Source of the DNA: a virus
Direction: 5' to 3' (one strand)
Virus record (IMG/VR): IMGVR_UViG_3300048590_000145
Span: 1 to 54,143 of that record
DNA length: 54,143 bases
Part shown: piece after piece, positions 1-8,559 of the stretch
Layout of the letters: every line of letters begins with the position of its first letter
How positions within the stretch are numbered: the stretch's first letter is position 1
Translations under genes and position numbers: made by a program
Notes under the pieces: generated by a model
Databases searched by the model: none
Told to the model about the DNA's origin: nothing
Seen by the model: only the letters and a program-made list of their open reading frames with translations

Positions 1-197
1 TCAGGATCCATGAGCCAGAGCACGGTGGAACAGATCGTTGAGGATGTGGTCGCCCTCTCATGGGAGGCGGACGCTCACCTCGCCATCGTGTCCAACACCT
101 GCACGCACTGGCTGCCTGGTGAGTTCAGTGTCGAAGCTGTGCTGCAGGCTGCCGAGTATGGCGGCACGCACTACGAGACACTGGCTCCACTATTCGA
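1..197. repeat. Left copy of the 197-bp terminal overlap
   Basis: These bases match 53947-54143 over their full length, and the match reaches both ends of the window, as expected for a circular or circularly permuted contig whose ends were not trimmed. I count six mismatches (offsets 19, 39, 159, 178 and two adjacent bases near 190-192). Within the reading frame one changes Ser to Arg and the rest are synonymous. That pattern suggests two closely related strains rather than sequencing noise. Confidence 0.9.
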
Positions 198-411
198 GGA
201 CACCGACTGGGGTGTCGTCGTGACCATCGCTGACTACGACAGCAGCTTCGATGCCAAGCGTGTCATCGCTGCGGAGAACGGCTCGATCGAGCAGGTTCTC
301 GATGTCAGTCTGGTTGATCAACCGACATTCCTCGCCGAGGTTGTCGGACAACTGGCCCACGAGGTGAAGCCGCTGATGATGGCGGCGTCCTACTACGGCC
401 TGCGGTACTGA
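1..411 (+). CDS. VWA-domain protein, C-terminal part (continues from the window's right end)
   Basis: The frame is open from base 1 and begins S-G-S-M, the second half of a MIDAS motif (DxSxS) whose first half lies at the right end of the window. Joined to 53422-53946 it gives a 311-residue protein with a C-terminal von Willebrand A domain. Later MIDAS elements are plausible: a threonine in YGGTHYETL and an aspartate in TIADYDSSFD. The VWA fold binds a divalent metal and mediates protein contacts. The gene directly follows a MoxR-type AAA+ ATPase with a four-base overlap, so the two probably act as a pair. An ATG at base 10 is internal to the domain and is not the true start. Confidence 0.85.
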   Translation, partial: SGSMSQSTVEQIVEDVVALSWEADAHLAIVSNTCTHWLPGEFSVEAVLQAAEYGGTHYETLAPLFEDTDWGVVVTIADYDSSFDAKRVIAAENGSIEQVLDVSLVDQPTFLAEVVGQLAHEVKPLMMAASYYGLRY

Positions 412-492
412 GCAACAGGCTCCGCAAGGAGAGCGGGCAGGCATCTGCCGTGGCCCGCATCATCCAACACAACAATCTCCAAGGAGGAGAGC

Positions 493-1167
493 ATGGCAAC
501 AAACAACCCGAAGTCCGTGACGTTCTACGGACGTCTGTCGTACCCGACGTTCACGGCTCAGGAAGCCTACGTCCGCAGCCTCAAAGGTTCCTACCCTGCG
601 GATGATGTGGCCTCAGCTGCACCTGACTTCCTGCTGCTCGTGACGGAGGCACAGTTCAAGAAGGTTCTCGACCACTGTGTCAACGTCTTCCTGCCGTACT
701 GCAAAGAGCAGCACGACAAGGGCGAGAAGCGCGATGCGCTGGAAGCCGGCGAGGTGAAGAAGCTGATCGAGTCCATCCAGGGTGACCTGGCAGATCAGGT
801 CTACAACTCGCCGTTCAAGCCGGTCAGCGACAAGACCGCGGACCTGGCACCGGATGCTGTGGCTGCGGTCAAGGTGATCGGCTCGAAGGGTGAGGACTTC
901 ATCCTGAAGGCGATCGTCAACGACGAGTCCGAACTGTCCGTGCCTGACCCGGACATCCTGCAGTTCCCGGTGATCAAGCCGCTGTCCGCCACCACGCACC
1001 AGATGTACCCGGGTGCTGTGGTTGCCGTGACCGTGAACCTGTACGCCTACCGCAACGGTAAGCTGCCAGGCTTCAGTGCGGGAGCGAATGTCGCAGTGTT
1101 CCGGTCGGATGCCGAGCGCTTCGGCGGCGGCGTCGACGTGGACACGGATGAGATCTTCCTCGACTGA
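493..1167 (+). CDS. Single-stranded DNA-binding protein, DUF2815/Enc34-like
   Basis: This 224-residue protein probably coats single-stranded DNA during phage replication and recombination. The N-terminus (NNPKSVTFYGRLSYPTF), the central NLYAYRNGKLPGFSAG segment and the strongly acidic C-terminal tail ending DVDTDEIFLD fit the Enc34/DUF2815 family of phage ssDNA-binding proteins. Acidic tails of this kind usually recruit replication partners. An AAGGAGGAGAGC ribosome site sits just before the ATG. The next genes are a nuclease and a DNA polymerase, consistent with a replication role. The assignment rests on sequence pattern, not a database search. Confidence 0.75.
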   Translation: MATNNPKSVTFYGRLSYPTFTAQEAYVRSLKGSYPADDVASAAPDFLLLVTEAQFKKVLDHCVNVFLPYCKEQHDKGEKRDALEAGEVKKLIESIQGDLADQVYNSPFKPVSDKTADLAPDAVAAVKVIGSKGEDFILKAIVNDESELSVPDPDILQFPVIKPLSATTHQMYPGAVVAVTVNLYAYRNGKLPGFSAGANVAVFRSDAERFGGGVDVDTDEIFLD

Positions 1168-1180
1168 GTGATCTCACCAT

Positions 1181-1222
1181 GAGAGGGGTAGGCAGGGTTG
1201 CACCTGTCTACCCCTTTCTCTC
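1181..1222 (+). terminator. Terminator-like hairpin after the SSB gene
   Basis: A 12-bp stem (1185-1196 with 1203-1214, one G-U pair) closes a 6-nt loop and is followed by TTTCTCTC. GAGA and TCTC flank the stem and could extend it. It lies between the SSB stop and the ribosome site of the nuclease gene, so it may attenuate rather than end transcription. Confidence 0.5.
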
Positions 1223-1236
1223 GTGAAGGAGGAGCT

Positions 1237-1950
1237 ATGCCTGAAATGTTCAGTGCCAGTCGTGCCACACGCATGATGCAGTGCCACGCCAGTGCCAACT
1301 TGGAACTGGCTATCCCCGGATGGGAACCTCCGGTTGCCGATCCGGACAAGGAGAACGCAGCGAATCATGGAACGCACATCCATGAGCTGTTCGCCAAGGC
1401 GATGGAACTCAAGGCCAAGGATCTGAAAAAATTTTCCGAGGCCACGATGTACATCGCAGAACTACGTAGTCGCCGGCGTTTCCAGGTGCTCATCGAAGAG
1501 TCTGTCGATGTGAACTGGTTGCCGTCGAAACCGCACACCACTGCGGATCTCGTGCTGTATGTGCAGGATGAGATCCATGTCATCGATCTGAAGACCGGGA
1601 AGATCCCCGTGTACGCAGTCGACAACGCGCAGCTGCTGTACTACGCAGCGAGCTATGGACACCTGGCTCCCAAGGCCAAGGGTGTGCACCTCCACATCGT
1701 TCAGCCGTGGGCTGACGTGATGGAGTCCTGGTTCGCTGATGTCTCAACCATCGCTCGCTTCATGACCGATGCCATCAACACTGACAAGGCCATCACCGCA
1801 GGAAGTACACACTTCTCCCCGGGTGATGGTTGTCAGTTCTGCCCTGCCAATCCACACAGTCGTGGGCTGAAGGGCAGGCCGATGTGCCCCGCCATGATGC
1901 AGCTGCTGTACCCGCCTCTGATTGACGAGGCTGAAATCCTAGGAGGATAG
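1237..1950 (+). CDS. PD-(D/E)XK family nuclease (DUF2800-like, RecB/Cas4-type)
   Basis: This 237-residue protein opens with FSASRATRMMQCHAS, typical of DUF2800 and related RecB-like phage nucleases. The core shows H-GTHIHELF, then ADLVLYV followed by IHVIDLKTGK, the D...DxK arrangement of PD-(D/E)XK enzymes, then QLLYYA. A C-terminal cluster (CQFCPAN...MCPAM) may bind metal or an iron-sulfur cluster as in Cas4-like proteins. It probably processes DNA ends during recombination or replication. An in-frame ATG lies 39 bases upstream, but GAAGGAGGAGCT directly precedes 1237, so that start is preferred. The stop abuts the polymerase start. Confidence 0.75.
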   Translation: MPEMFSASRATRMMQCHASANLELAIPGWEPPVADPDKENAANHGTHIHELFAKAMELKAKDLKKFSEATMYIAELRSRRRFQVLIEESVDVNWLPSKPHTTADLVLYVQDEIHVIDLKTGKIPVYAVDNAQLLYYAASYGHLAPKAKGVHLHIVQPWADVMESWFADVSTIARFMTDAINTDKAITAGSTHFSPGDGCQFCPANPHSRGLKGRPMCPAMMQLLYPPLIDEAEILGG

Positions 1951-4050
1951 ATGAACTACACCAAGAAGATGATAGGTCTTGACTTCGAGACCTATGCCGC
2001 AACAGATCTGGTCGTCAACGGGTTGGACAACTACGTCAACTGCCCACACTTCCGTCCACTGGTAGCAGCAGTGGCGTACTCCGATGCCGGTGAGATCGTG
2101 ACGAAAAGCTTTGACTTCGTGGACAACTACGTACACGAGCTGATGCTGTTGAAAGAAACCTTGAACAACTGCATCATCGTGGCGCACAACGCAGGCTTCG
2201 AGCAGGCAGTGCTGGAGCGGATGGGTATTGATCTCCCATCCGAATCCTTCATTGATTCTGCTGTGCTCGCTCGTGCTGCCGGCGCTGCCGGAAAGCTCGA
2301 GGCCGCTGCTCCTCAACTGTTGGGCAGTGACAAGTTCGAGTCGGGCTCCGGTCTGATCAAACTGTTCTCCATCCCTGGCGAGTACCAAGCCAGGTCGAAC
2401 AGTATGGCGTTCAACCCGCGAGTCGTGGAGGATCACCTCGATGACTGGTCGGAGTTCATTGCCTACTGTGTGCAGGATGCTGTGCTCAGTTTCAAACTGG
2501 GGCAGTACCTCAGCTCCACGTATGGAGTAGAGGAACACCTGTTCAACGCAGTGACGATGGACATGAACAACACCGGATGGTTCGTTGACATCCCGTTGGT
2601 CGAGGAGATGCAACGCCAGTACCACGCCAACGTGGAGCAAGCAATCGAGAAGTTCCGTATCGACTGTGATGCTCCTGACCTGAACCTCGCCAGCTTCACG
2701 CAGTTACAGAAGTGGTGCGAGGACAGAGGTGTCCGGGCCAAATCGTTCGACGAGGCAGCAGTGGAGAAGCTGCTCGCCACACTGCACAAACGCATGGCGT
2801 CCAAACCCAACATGGATGAGGACACCAAGCGGGGATACCAACAGGTGATCGAGTTGCTGCTCACGAAACAAACAGTGGGTGGTAGCAGTCTGAAGAAACT
2901 GCAGACCATCCTCGATCGCACGGGTAGTGACGGACGGCTGCGGGACCAGTACCTCCACGTAGGTGCGGGTGCCACACGTCGTACGTCAGGACGTGGTGTG
3001 CAGTTGCAGAACCTGAAGCGGTTGAACGGGCAAGGCGACGATGTCGAGTTGCTGTTTGACCCGGCAGTCACCTGGCCTAACGACAGGCTGGCTGCCAACC
3101 TGCGACAGGTGTTTCGTGCCACGGATGACAATGGCCAGTTGATCGTCGGTGACTTCAGTAGCGTGGAGTCCCGCGGTCTAGCCTGGCAATCAGGTGAGCA
3201 GTGGAAGCTGGATGCTTATGCTCGCGGTCGAGATCTGTACAAGGTGCAGGCTGGGTTGATCTTCAACAAGCCTGTCGATCAGGTGTCCAAATCTGAGCGA
3301 CAGATCGGCAAGGTCGGTGAGTTGGCATGTGGCTATGGCGCAGGCCCGGATGCGGTGCGAGACTTCGCAGCGAAGATGGGTGTATCGATGACACAGCACG
3401 AGTCAGCGAAGCTGGTGCGTGACTGGCGCTCAGCCAATGATGGGATCGTGAACTACTGGCACGCGCTCAACGATGGGTTGCACACTGCTACAGGTGGTGC
3501 ATACACATCAGTGTCAATGGCATACGGAACTGTCGAGATCGAGCCTGTCATGGCACCGGAGTCGCTGCGTCAACAGACCCGCGATGTCGACCTGGTGTCC
3601 TTGCAGATCACCATGCGTACCGGATCCAAGATCCTGTTCAACCGTGTGATCCACGGTGCCCATCTCAAGGGCAGGAACGTCGGATACTGGAAGCCGAGCG
3701 AACGCAAGACCGGAGACTTGTGGGTCGACAGGTTCACCAACCCGAAGACCAAGCAGGTCCAACCGTACACCGTGTACGGAGGGAAGCTCGCGGGACTACT
3801 GACACAATCATTGTGCCGTGAGGTGTTCTTCACCTGTCTGCTCGATGTCCATGACTGGGTCGAGGATCTACCCAACGTCCAGTTGATCGGACAGTTCCAC
3901 GATGAGATCGTGCTGGACTGGGCCCCCCAGCTCAACCAGCCAGGTCTGGCTACTGTCATGGGAACACTGAACGAGTCGATGACACGTACGACTCTGCCGG
4001 ATTTCCCGCTCGCTGCGGAGATCAAGAATGATTTCCGTTACACCAAATGA
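1951..4050 (+). CDS. Family A DNA polymerase with 3'-5' exonuclease
   Basis: This 699-residue replicative polymerase has no 5'-3' nuclease domain. The N-terminal proofreading exonuclease shows D11-F-E13 (Exo I), HNAGFE (Exo II) and Y172-CVQ-D176 (Exo III, YxxxD). The polymerase half has motif A D401-FSSVESR, motif B around RQIGKVGELACGYG and motif C H650-DE in GQFHDEIVLD. These are the metal-binding and catalytic residues of the Pol I family, so it should be active. The ATG follows the upstream stop immediately, and the ribosome site (AGGAGGATAG) lies inside the end of the nuclease gene, indicating translational coupling. Confidence 0.95.
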   Translation: MNYTKKMIGLDFETYAATDLVVNGLDNYVNCPHFRPLVAAVAYSDAGEIVTKSFDFVDNYVHELMLLKETLNNCIIVAHNAGFEQAVLERMGIDLPSESFIDSAVLARAAGAAGKLEAAAPQLLGSDKFESGSGLIKLFSIPGEYQARSNSMAFNPRVVEDHLDDWSEFIAYCVQDAVLSFKLGQYLSSTYGVEEHLFNAVTMDMNNTGWFVDIPLVEEMQRQYHANVEQAIEKFRIDCDAPDLNLASFTQLQKWCEDRGVRAKSFDEAAVEKLLATLHKRMASKPNMDEDTKRGYQQVIELLLTKQTVGGSSLKKLQTILDRTGSDGRLRDQYLHVGAGATRRTSGRGVQLQNLKRLNGQGDDVELLFDPAVTWPNDRLAANLRQVFRATDDNGQLIVGDFSSVESRGLAWQSGEQWKLDAYARGRDLYKVQAGLIFNKPVDQVSKSERQIGKVGELACGYGAGPDAVRDFAAKMGVSMTQHESAKLVRDWRSANDGIVNYWHALNDGLHTATGGAYTSVSMAYGTVEIEPVMAPESLRQQTRDVDLVSLQITMRTGSKILFNRVIHGAHLKGRNVGYWKPSERKTGDLWVDRFTNPKTKQVQPYTVYGGKLAGLLTQSLCREVFFTCLLDVHDWVEDLPNVQLIGQFHDEIVLDWAPQLNQPGLATVMGTLNESMTRTTLPDFPLAAEIKNDFRYTK

Positions 4051-4053
4051 AAA

Positions 4054-4088
4054 GCCGAGCGCCTGGGTGCACAGTCCAGGCGCTCGGC
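4054..4088. other. Perfect 13-bp intergenic hairpin
   Basis: A perfect inverted repeat (4054-4066 with 4076-4088, 9-nt loop) begins three bases after the polymerase stop. No T-tract follows, so it is not a classical intrinsic terminator. It could be an RNA processing or stability element, or a weak terminator. Confidence 0.7.
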
Positions 4089-4109
4089 CTCATCCGAAAG
4101 GAGGTAGCT

Positions 4110-4601
4110 GTGTCCAATATATACACAGTGATAGGCATTGATCCAGGACTGGTGCACACCGGAGTGGTGCGCATGCAGTTCGACACCACATCAAAGACCC
4201 TTACGGTGGATTCCACAGTGATCGACGGGCCTGATGCCAAGGCTGTCTGGCATTGGATCTATATGTCAACCACATCACCCGTGGTGTTCATCGAGAAGTA
4301 CGTGCCACGCCAGAGGTACGGCACGGACGAACGCATGGTGAAAGCGGAAGCCGCCTTCACTACGCAGATCCCGCACGCCAAGGTGATACGCAACACCGGA
4401 GCCAAGCAGGTGGTCACCCAAGATCTGATGCAGGTGTTAGGAGTGTGGACATTCAACACTCCGACACATCACCAGGATCTCAGGGCAGCAGCACGCATCC
4501 TGTTGTACGGGATGATGAAGGACAAGCACCTGAATCATGTCCTTGCTGATGTCATCCATGATGAACTGGATGGGCATGGTTGGACGAAGGAGACAGCATG
4601 A
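4110..4601 (+). CDS. RuvC-like Holliday junction resolvase
   Basis: This 163-residue protein resembles RuvC-family endonucleases that resolve branched DNA during recombination or before packaging. It opens with VIGIDPGLVHTGVV, the RuvC motif with catalytic Asp 11. VVFIEKYVPR supplies the second acidic position and HHQDLRAAARILLYG the C-terminal helix with an Asp. The chosen start is GTG at 4110, because GAAAGGAGGTAGCT precedes it at ideal spacing. An in-frame ATG at 4047 would place the intergenic hairpin inside the coding region. The stop overlaps the helicase start (ATGA). Confidence 0.8.
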   Translation: MSNIYTVIGIDPGLVHTGVVRMQFDTTSKTLTVDSTVIDGPDAKAVWHWIYMSTTSPVVFIEKYVPRQRYGTDERMVKAEAAFTTQIPHAKVIRNTGAKQVVTQDLMQVLGVWTFNTPTHHQDLRAAARILLYGMMKDKHLNHVLADVIHDELDGHGWTKETA

Positions 4602-5806
4602 CAGCCACCACTGCACCGGAGATCCACGAGTTAGCAACACGAGCAGGGGTCACCCTGTTCGACTACCAGCAGGAGTTCTTGGACAGTGTGGTGCACAGTG
4701 CTCAGCCCTTGCGCTCGTGCTTGTTCTACAAGACGGGTGCAGGCAAGAGCCTCACTGCACTGGCAGCCATTGCTCTGCTCGGGTACGACACCTGCCTGGT
4801 GATCTGCCCTCCGTCCACTCACAGTCAGTGGGTGGCGTTGGGCGAGAAACTGGGTGTCACCGTGGATACGATGTCGCATGCGAAGTTCCGCAGAAAGACG
4901 GTCAAGGTGTCGCGCGTGATCCCGGTGATCGCTGATGAGTTCCACCTGTTCGGTGGGCAGAAGGGTCAGGGCTGGCGTAAGCTGGACAAACTGGCCCGGC
5001 ACTTGCAAGCACCTCTGATCCTGGCATCGGCGACACCGAACTACAACGATGCCGAACGGTGCTACTGCGTGCAGCATGTACTGGTGCCACACCAGACCAA
5101 GGGCGGTTACCTGCAATTCCTGTACGAGAACTGCACCACGGAGCAGAACCCGTTCGGGATGGAACCGATCGTCACCGGCTTCAAGAACTACCCGGATGCG
5201 GCAGCGTTCCTCGCGGACATCCCAGGGGTGTTCCATCTGCCGGACGACCTGGTCATCGACATCGTGGACGTGCCGTACCGAGAGCAGTTGGATCCTGATC
5301 TCGTCACCTACGGATACGACAGGCTCAACCATCGCATGATTGCGAGCCTGATGGAACGCCGGCACACGTTCCGATACCAAGGGTTGATCGATGAGCGCGG
5401 TAACCTGCGAACACCGATCCTCCAAGAACTGGTGAAGATAGTGATCGCCAGTCCATACGGACGCACGGTCATGATCTTCACCACGCATTCTTCGATCGCA
5501 CAAGTAGTGTCAGAAACCCTGGCATCTGTGTGGCTCAAGAATGTGCTGGTCACAGGTAGTACATCCAGGCTGGAAAAGAACCGCATCATCGATGAGGTTC
5601 GCGCCGGCAACCACAAGATACTGATAGGCACAGCAACCCTGGCCACAGGTACCGATGGACTGGACCGTGTCTGTGACACGCTGGTGATTCTCGACGACAC
5701 AGATGATGACGCACTGCGCCGTCAGCTGATCGGACGGATCATGCCACGAGGCGACTACGTCTCCTCGACGGCTAAGCAAATCCTGAGGTTCGTACCTACA
5801 CCCTGA
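4598..5806 (+). CDS. SF2 DNA/RNA helicase (DEAD/DEAH-like)
   Basis: This 402-residue ATPase has a Walker A motif TGAGKS (residues 46-51), a DEFH box (113-116), motif III SAT (144-146) and, near the C-terminus, ATLATGTDGLDR followed by RQLIGRIMPRG, the motif V/VI region with the arginine finger. This is the two-RecA-domain layout of superfamily 2 helicases or translocases. It probably unwinds or remodels DNA during replication or recombination. The ATG overlaps the stop of the resolvase gene and is preceded by GAAGGAGACAGC. Confidence 0.85.
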   Translation: MTATTAPEIHELATRAGVTLFDYQQEFLDSVVHSAQPLRSCLFYKTGAGKSLTALAAIALLGYDTCLVICPPSTHSQWVALGEKLGVTVDTMSHAKFRRKTVKVSRVIPVIADEFHLFGGQKGQGWRKLDKLARHLQAPLILASATPNYNDAERCYCVQHVLVPHQTKGGYLQFLYENCTTEQNPFGMEPIVTGFKNYPDAAAFLADIPGVFHLPDDLVIDIVDVPYREQLDPDLVTYGYDRLNHRMIASLMERRHTFRYQGLIDERGNLRTPILQELVKIVIASPYGRTVMIFTTHSSIAQVVSETLASVWLKNVLVTGSTSRLEKNRIIDEVRAGNHKILIGTATLATGTDGLDRVCDTLVILDDTDDDALRRQLIGRIMPRGDYVSSTAKQILRFVPTP

Positions 5807-5823
5807 CCACACCCGGGGTGGGG

Positions 5824-5840
5824 AGCTGGACAGTCCAGCT
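5824..5840. other. Short palindrome upstream of the 40-residue gene
   Basis: Eight-base arms (AGCTGGAC and GTCCAGCT) flank one central base. The palindrome lies just before an AAAGGAG ribosome site, so it could be an operator or affect translation of the next gene. Confidence 0.4.
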
Positions 5841-5855
5841 TGGAAAGGAGTAGTG

Positions 5856-5978
5856 ATGCCGAGCATCCAGGAGATTGCTGAGTCAGTTCGTGAAGAGATG
5901 AATCAGCCTGACATCGCACCATTACGATTCGCCGAACTAGTGCGACGTCTCAAGTGGTGTGAGTCCCAACTGAAATAA
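5856..5978 (+). CDS. 40-residue hypothetical protein
   Basis: A short ORF (MPSIQEIAESVREEMNQPDI...) with a clear GGAAAGGAG ribosome site at good spacing, bounded by a palindrome before it and a strong hairpin after it. It is predicted to be mainly helical and mixed-charge. It lies between two helicase genes and may be a small accessory factor for replication, but no family is recognised. Confidence 0.6.
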   Translation: MPSIQEIAESVREEMNQPDIAPLRFAELVRRLKWCESQLK

Positions 5979-5983
5979 CCGAG

Positions 5984-6014
5984 GAGGCGGCAGGGACCGA
6001 AACCCTGCCGCCTC
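5984..6014. other. Perfect 12-bp intergenic hairpin
   Basis: A GC-rich stem (5984-5995 with 6003-6014, 7-nt loop) is perfectly paired and followed by TGCTCT rather than a T-run. It separates the 40-residue gene from the SF3 helicase and resembles the hairpin after the polymerase gene. Confidence 0.7.
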
Positions 6015-6038
6015 TGCTCTACCCGAAACGGAGATGCT

Positions 6039-7424
6039 ATGCCAGACATTCGTACCAAACGGGAGCTGAGCCAGTACGCAGTCAACTTTGCTACCAGCTT
6101 CTCACTCGTACGGTACAACCATGTGCTGTACATCCCGGCCGACTTTGAGACCGGGGAGATGGAGGTGACTCCCTTACCTGAACGCACAGTGTGGAAGCCC
6201 ATGTCTATGACCGCGGTGCAGCAATGGGCCATGCACCATTACGACACCTTGTTCGTGTCTGCCAGTGAGGAAGCCAGCTTCTTCTACATGGTGGGTCAGG
6301 CTGCACAGCAGGTGGATTTTCAAACAGACAGCCTGCTGATCCACACCACAGATGGGTTGAAAGAACTGAAAGGCGATGGCAAGTTGCACGATGCCACCGG
6401 CCAGTTCGTTCCGAACTTCCTGCCCGTCATGCTGAACGAGGATCCACAGGACAAAGCACATGTCCTCGATGTACTCAACGGATGGCTGGATGACGAGGAG
6501 GAAACCGCAGCGCTGCTGCGTCACCTCGCCACCACGCTTGCGCCTGACTGGTCAGCCGTCAAGTACGTCATGCTTCTCGGTGACGGGCGTAACGGCAAGT
6601 CCGTTCTGATGAGTATGCTGCAAGCCCTGTTCGGCTGGGAGAACTGCTCCCATGTCACCCGGCAGGACATCAGCAAGGCATCTCCTGTTGTCACCGAAGT
6701 CCTCGGCAAGTTGTTGAACGTCGTCTATGACGGTGTCGCTGAGTACCTGCGTGACTCCGGCAACGAGAAGTCTCTGATCGCAGGGGAACCCGTACCGATC
6801 AGGATGCTGTACTCGTCCACCTCCACATTGGTGCAGACCAACGCCTTGTTCATCGAAGGATTGAACAAGGAGCCGAAGTCCAGTGACAAGTCCTCAGCAC
6901 TTCAGGCTCGTATCGTACGGTTCTGGTTTCCGAACACGTACGCCGACGATCTGATGTTCAAGGACAGGATGCTGTCGAAGCCCATGTTAGGCGCCTTGCT
7001 GTCCCTGCTGATCGACAACTACGTCAAGAAGCAGGACAAGGCGGTCATGCTGGCACCCACTCGACGGTCGAAGGAACTGCAGTTGGAGCATATGCATTCC
7101 AACTCCTACGCACTGCAGTTCATTGTCCATGTGGATCACTCGGACCCGTTGGGTGCCGACAGTCTGCTTGGTATCGACTTCGCAGAACTGACCGCGCGAT
7201 TCATCTCGTGGCGTGTCAGTGAGGGCGACATTGCTTCATGGTCAGAGCCGGATGTCACAGAGTTGTTCCGGCCTTCTGTGAGGATTAGTCGTCAATCACG
7301 CCGTGTCCACGGCAAACCCCGAAAGATCAAAGTCGTCGAGGCTTTCAAGCCGGAGACAACTGCCTACCTGCAACTACTGAAAGGAGAGGATGCAGATGCA
7401 GACACAACCGTGGTGGATGACTGA
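6039..7424 (+). CDS. SF3 / D5-like replicative helicase
   Basis: This 461-residue protein carries GDGRNGKS (181-188), the Walker A form of phage and plasmid superfamily 3 helicases (P4 alpha C-terminal, poxvirus D5-like). An acidic stretch around NVVYDGVAEYLRDSG and a following TSTLVQTNALF region fit the B/C motifs. It probably acts as the hexameric replicative helicase. The next gene encodes a primase-polymerase, so primase and helicase, often fused in related phages, are separate but adjacent here with a 29-base overlap. The ribosome site is a modest CGGAG. Confidence 0.85.
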   Translation: MPDIRTKRELSQYAVNFATSFSLVRYNHVLYIPADFETGEMEVTPLPERTVWKPMSMTAVQQWAMHHYDTLFVSASEEASFFYMVGQAAQQVDFQTDSLLIHTTDGLKELKGDGKLHDATGQFVPNFLPVMLNEDPQDKAHVLDVLNGWLDDEEETAALLRHLATTLAPDWSAVKYVMLLGDGRNGKSVLMSMLQALFGWENCSHVTRQDISKASPVVTEVLGKLLNVVYDGVAEYLRDSGNEKSLIAGEPVPIRMLYSSTSTLVQTNALFIEGLNKEPKSSDKSSALQARIVRFWFPNTYADDLMFKDRMLSKPMLGALLSLLIDNYVKKQDKAVMLAPTRRSKELQLEHMHSNSYALQFIVHVDHSDPLGADSLLGIDFAELTARFISWRVSEGDIASWSEPDVTELFRPSVRISRQSRRVHGKPRKIKVVEAFKPETTAYLQLLKGEDADADTTVVDD

Positions 7425-8247
7425 TGAGTATTTCAGTGCCACACCGATACCCGCAGAGTTCGAACAGCACGCCGGACCTCACGGGATTGCTCTTGTCAAA
7501 GCCTGGCAAGACGGACGGACATCACGAGGATGGGGGCTGAAACCAACGGAGAAGTCTCCCGGATTCATGAAGTCGTACGAGTCGAACACCTTTCGATCGG
7601 ACATCGTCACCTTCGGGTACGAGTCAGGTCGGTGGAGTTTTGCCTTCGTGATGCGATCATTGCGCATGGTGTGTATCGACATCGACGGCAAGAACGGTGG
7701 CCTGGTCGAAGCCCGCAAGTTGGGCATGTTGCCTTACACACTGGCGGAGACCAGCAAGAGTGGCGATGGTTTCCACCTGTTCTACCTGACCAGTGATGAT
7801 CAGTGGGACAGTGAGACTGGCTTTGCCATGTTCAACGACCGGATCGCTTTGGAGCAGGGTGTGGACCTGCGTTCCGTTGGCTGTGTGTACCACTACAAGC
7901 AACAGCGGTGGAACACCCGTGCTCTGGCCGAACTGCCACAACATCTGAAAGACCGTCTCAATCGAGACAAGCAACGCTCGTCAGGAACCACTGACGAGAT
8001 CATCAAGATCCTGGATACAGGAGATCCTACGGAGGTAGCAATGATGCACGACACAATGATCACGGATCTGAACAAGCAGATCCCAGCCGGCCGGCGAAAC
8101 ACCACACTGTTCGCCATCGGTTCCCAGATGATGCAGGCACAGATCCCTGGCTGGCCGCGGCTCGTTCACGACCGTGCCCTGGCTCTCGGCCTGGACATCG
8201 AGGAAGCGGACAAGCTGCTGCACAACATCAAGAAGTACGGAGACTGA
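7396..8247 (+). CDS. Bifunctional primase-polymerase (prim-pol)
   Basis: This 283-residue protein probably synthesises primers for replication. It contains VCIDIDGKNGG with the metal-binding D95-x-D97 pair, followed by SGDGFH (122-127) with the catalytic-region His, and EQGVDLRSVGCVY, all hallmarks of the archaeo-eukaryotic prim-pol fold. The C-terminal 80 residues look like a helical primase-C-type domain. Two ATGs are available. GGAG lies 9 bases from 7396 but only 3 from 7390, so 7396 is preferred; the difference is two residues. It overlaps the helicase gene and probably forms a primosome with it. Confidence 0.85.
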   Translation: MQTQPWWMTDEYFSATPIPAEFEQHAGPHGIALVKAWQDGRTSRGWGLKPTEKSPGFMKSYESNTFRSDIVTFGYESGRWSFAFVMRSLRMVCIDIDGKNGGLVEARKLGMLPYTLAETSKSGDGFHLFYLTSDDQWDSETGFAMFNDRIALEQGVDLRSVGCVYHYKQQRWNTRALAELPQHLKDRLNRDKQRSSGTTDEIIKILDTGDPTEVAMMHDTMITDLNKQIPAGRRNTTLFAIGSQMMQAQIPGWPRLVHDRALALGLDIEEADKLLHNIKKYGD

Positions 8248-8248
8248 C

Positions 8249-8518
8249 ATGACTGTTCGAGATGAAGTTCTCAGCGAAGCTCAGCATCTGATCACCAACG
8301 ACCGCAACAAGGACTATGGTGATCCGAGCAACAACTTCCGGTGCATCGCTGACATGTGGTCATCGTATCTCGATCACACGATTGAACCTCATGATGTTGC
8401 TGTCATGATGGTCATCGTCAAGTTGTCACGGATTCAGACAAGTCCTGCCAAGCGTGACAGTTGGGTGGATCTGGCTGGCTATGCAGCATTGGGATGCGAA
8501 GTTGCCCCGAGTGCATGA
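8249..8518 (+). CDS. DUF6378-like small phage protein
   Basis: This 89-residue protein has the pattern NDRNKDYGDPSNNFRCIADMW followed by ...DVAVMMVIVKLSRIQ and DSWVDLAGYAALG. I associate this with the DUF6378 family found in many phages next to replication genes; it is helical and distantly MazG-like. A role in nucleotide metabolism is possible but not shown. The start follows CGGAGACTGAC and lies just after the prim-pol stop; an upstream ATG in the same frame lies inside prim-pol and lacks a ribosome site. It is the last gene before a terminator. Confidence 0.65.
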   Translation: MTVRDEVLSEAQHLITNDRNKDYGDPSNNFRCIADMWSSYLDHTIEPHDVAVMMVIVKLSRIQTSPAKRDSWVDLAGYAALGCEVAPSA

Positions 8519-8520
8519 GA

Positions 8521-8559
8521 AGAAGGTGACCCTGGGAAACCGGGGTCACTTTCTTTTTT
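8521..8559 (+). terminator. Rho-independent terminator of the replication module
   Basis: A 12-bp stem (8521-8532 with 8543-8554, one G-U pair) is followed by CTTTTTT. It lies three bases after the DUF6378-like gene and is the clearest intrinsic terminator in the early region. Confidence 0.85.

Noticed and set aside
1-411. Independent gene starting at ATG 10
   Set aside because: The ATG is the Met inside the MIDAS motif of the VWA domain; the frame is continuous with the gene at the window's right end.
4047-4109. N-terminal extension of the resolvase from ATG 4047
   Set aside because: It would translate the 13-bp intergenic hairpin and lacks a ribosome site; the GTG at 4110 has an excellent one and starts just before the RuvC motif.
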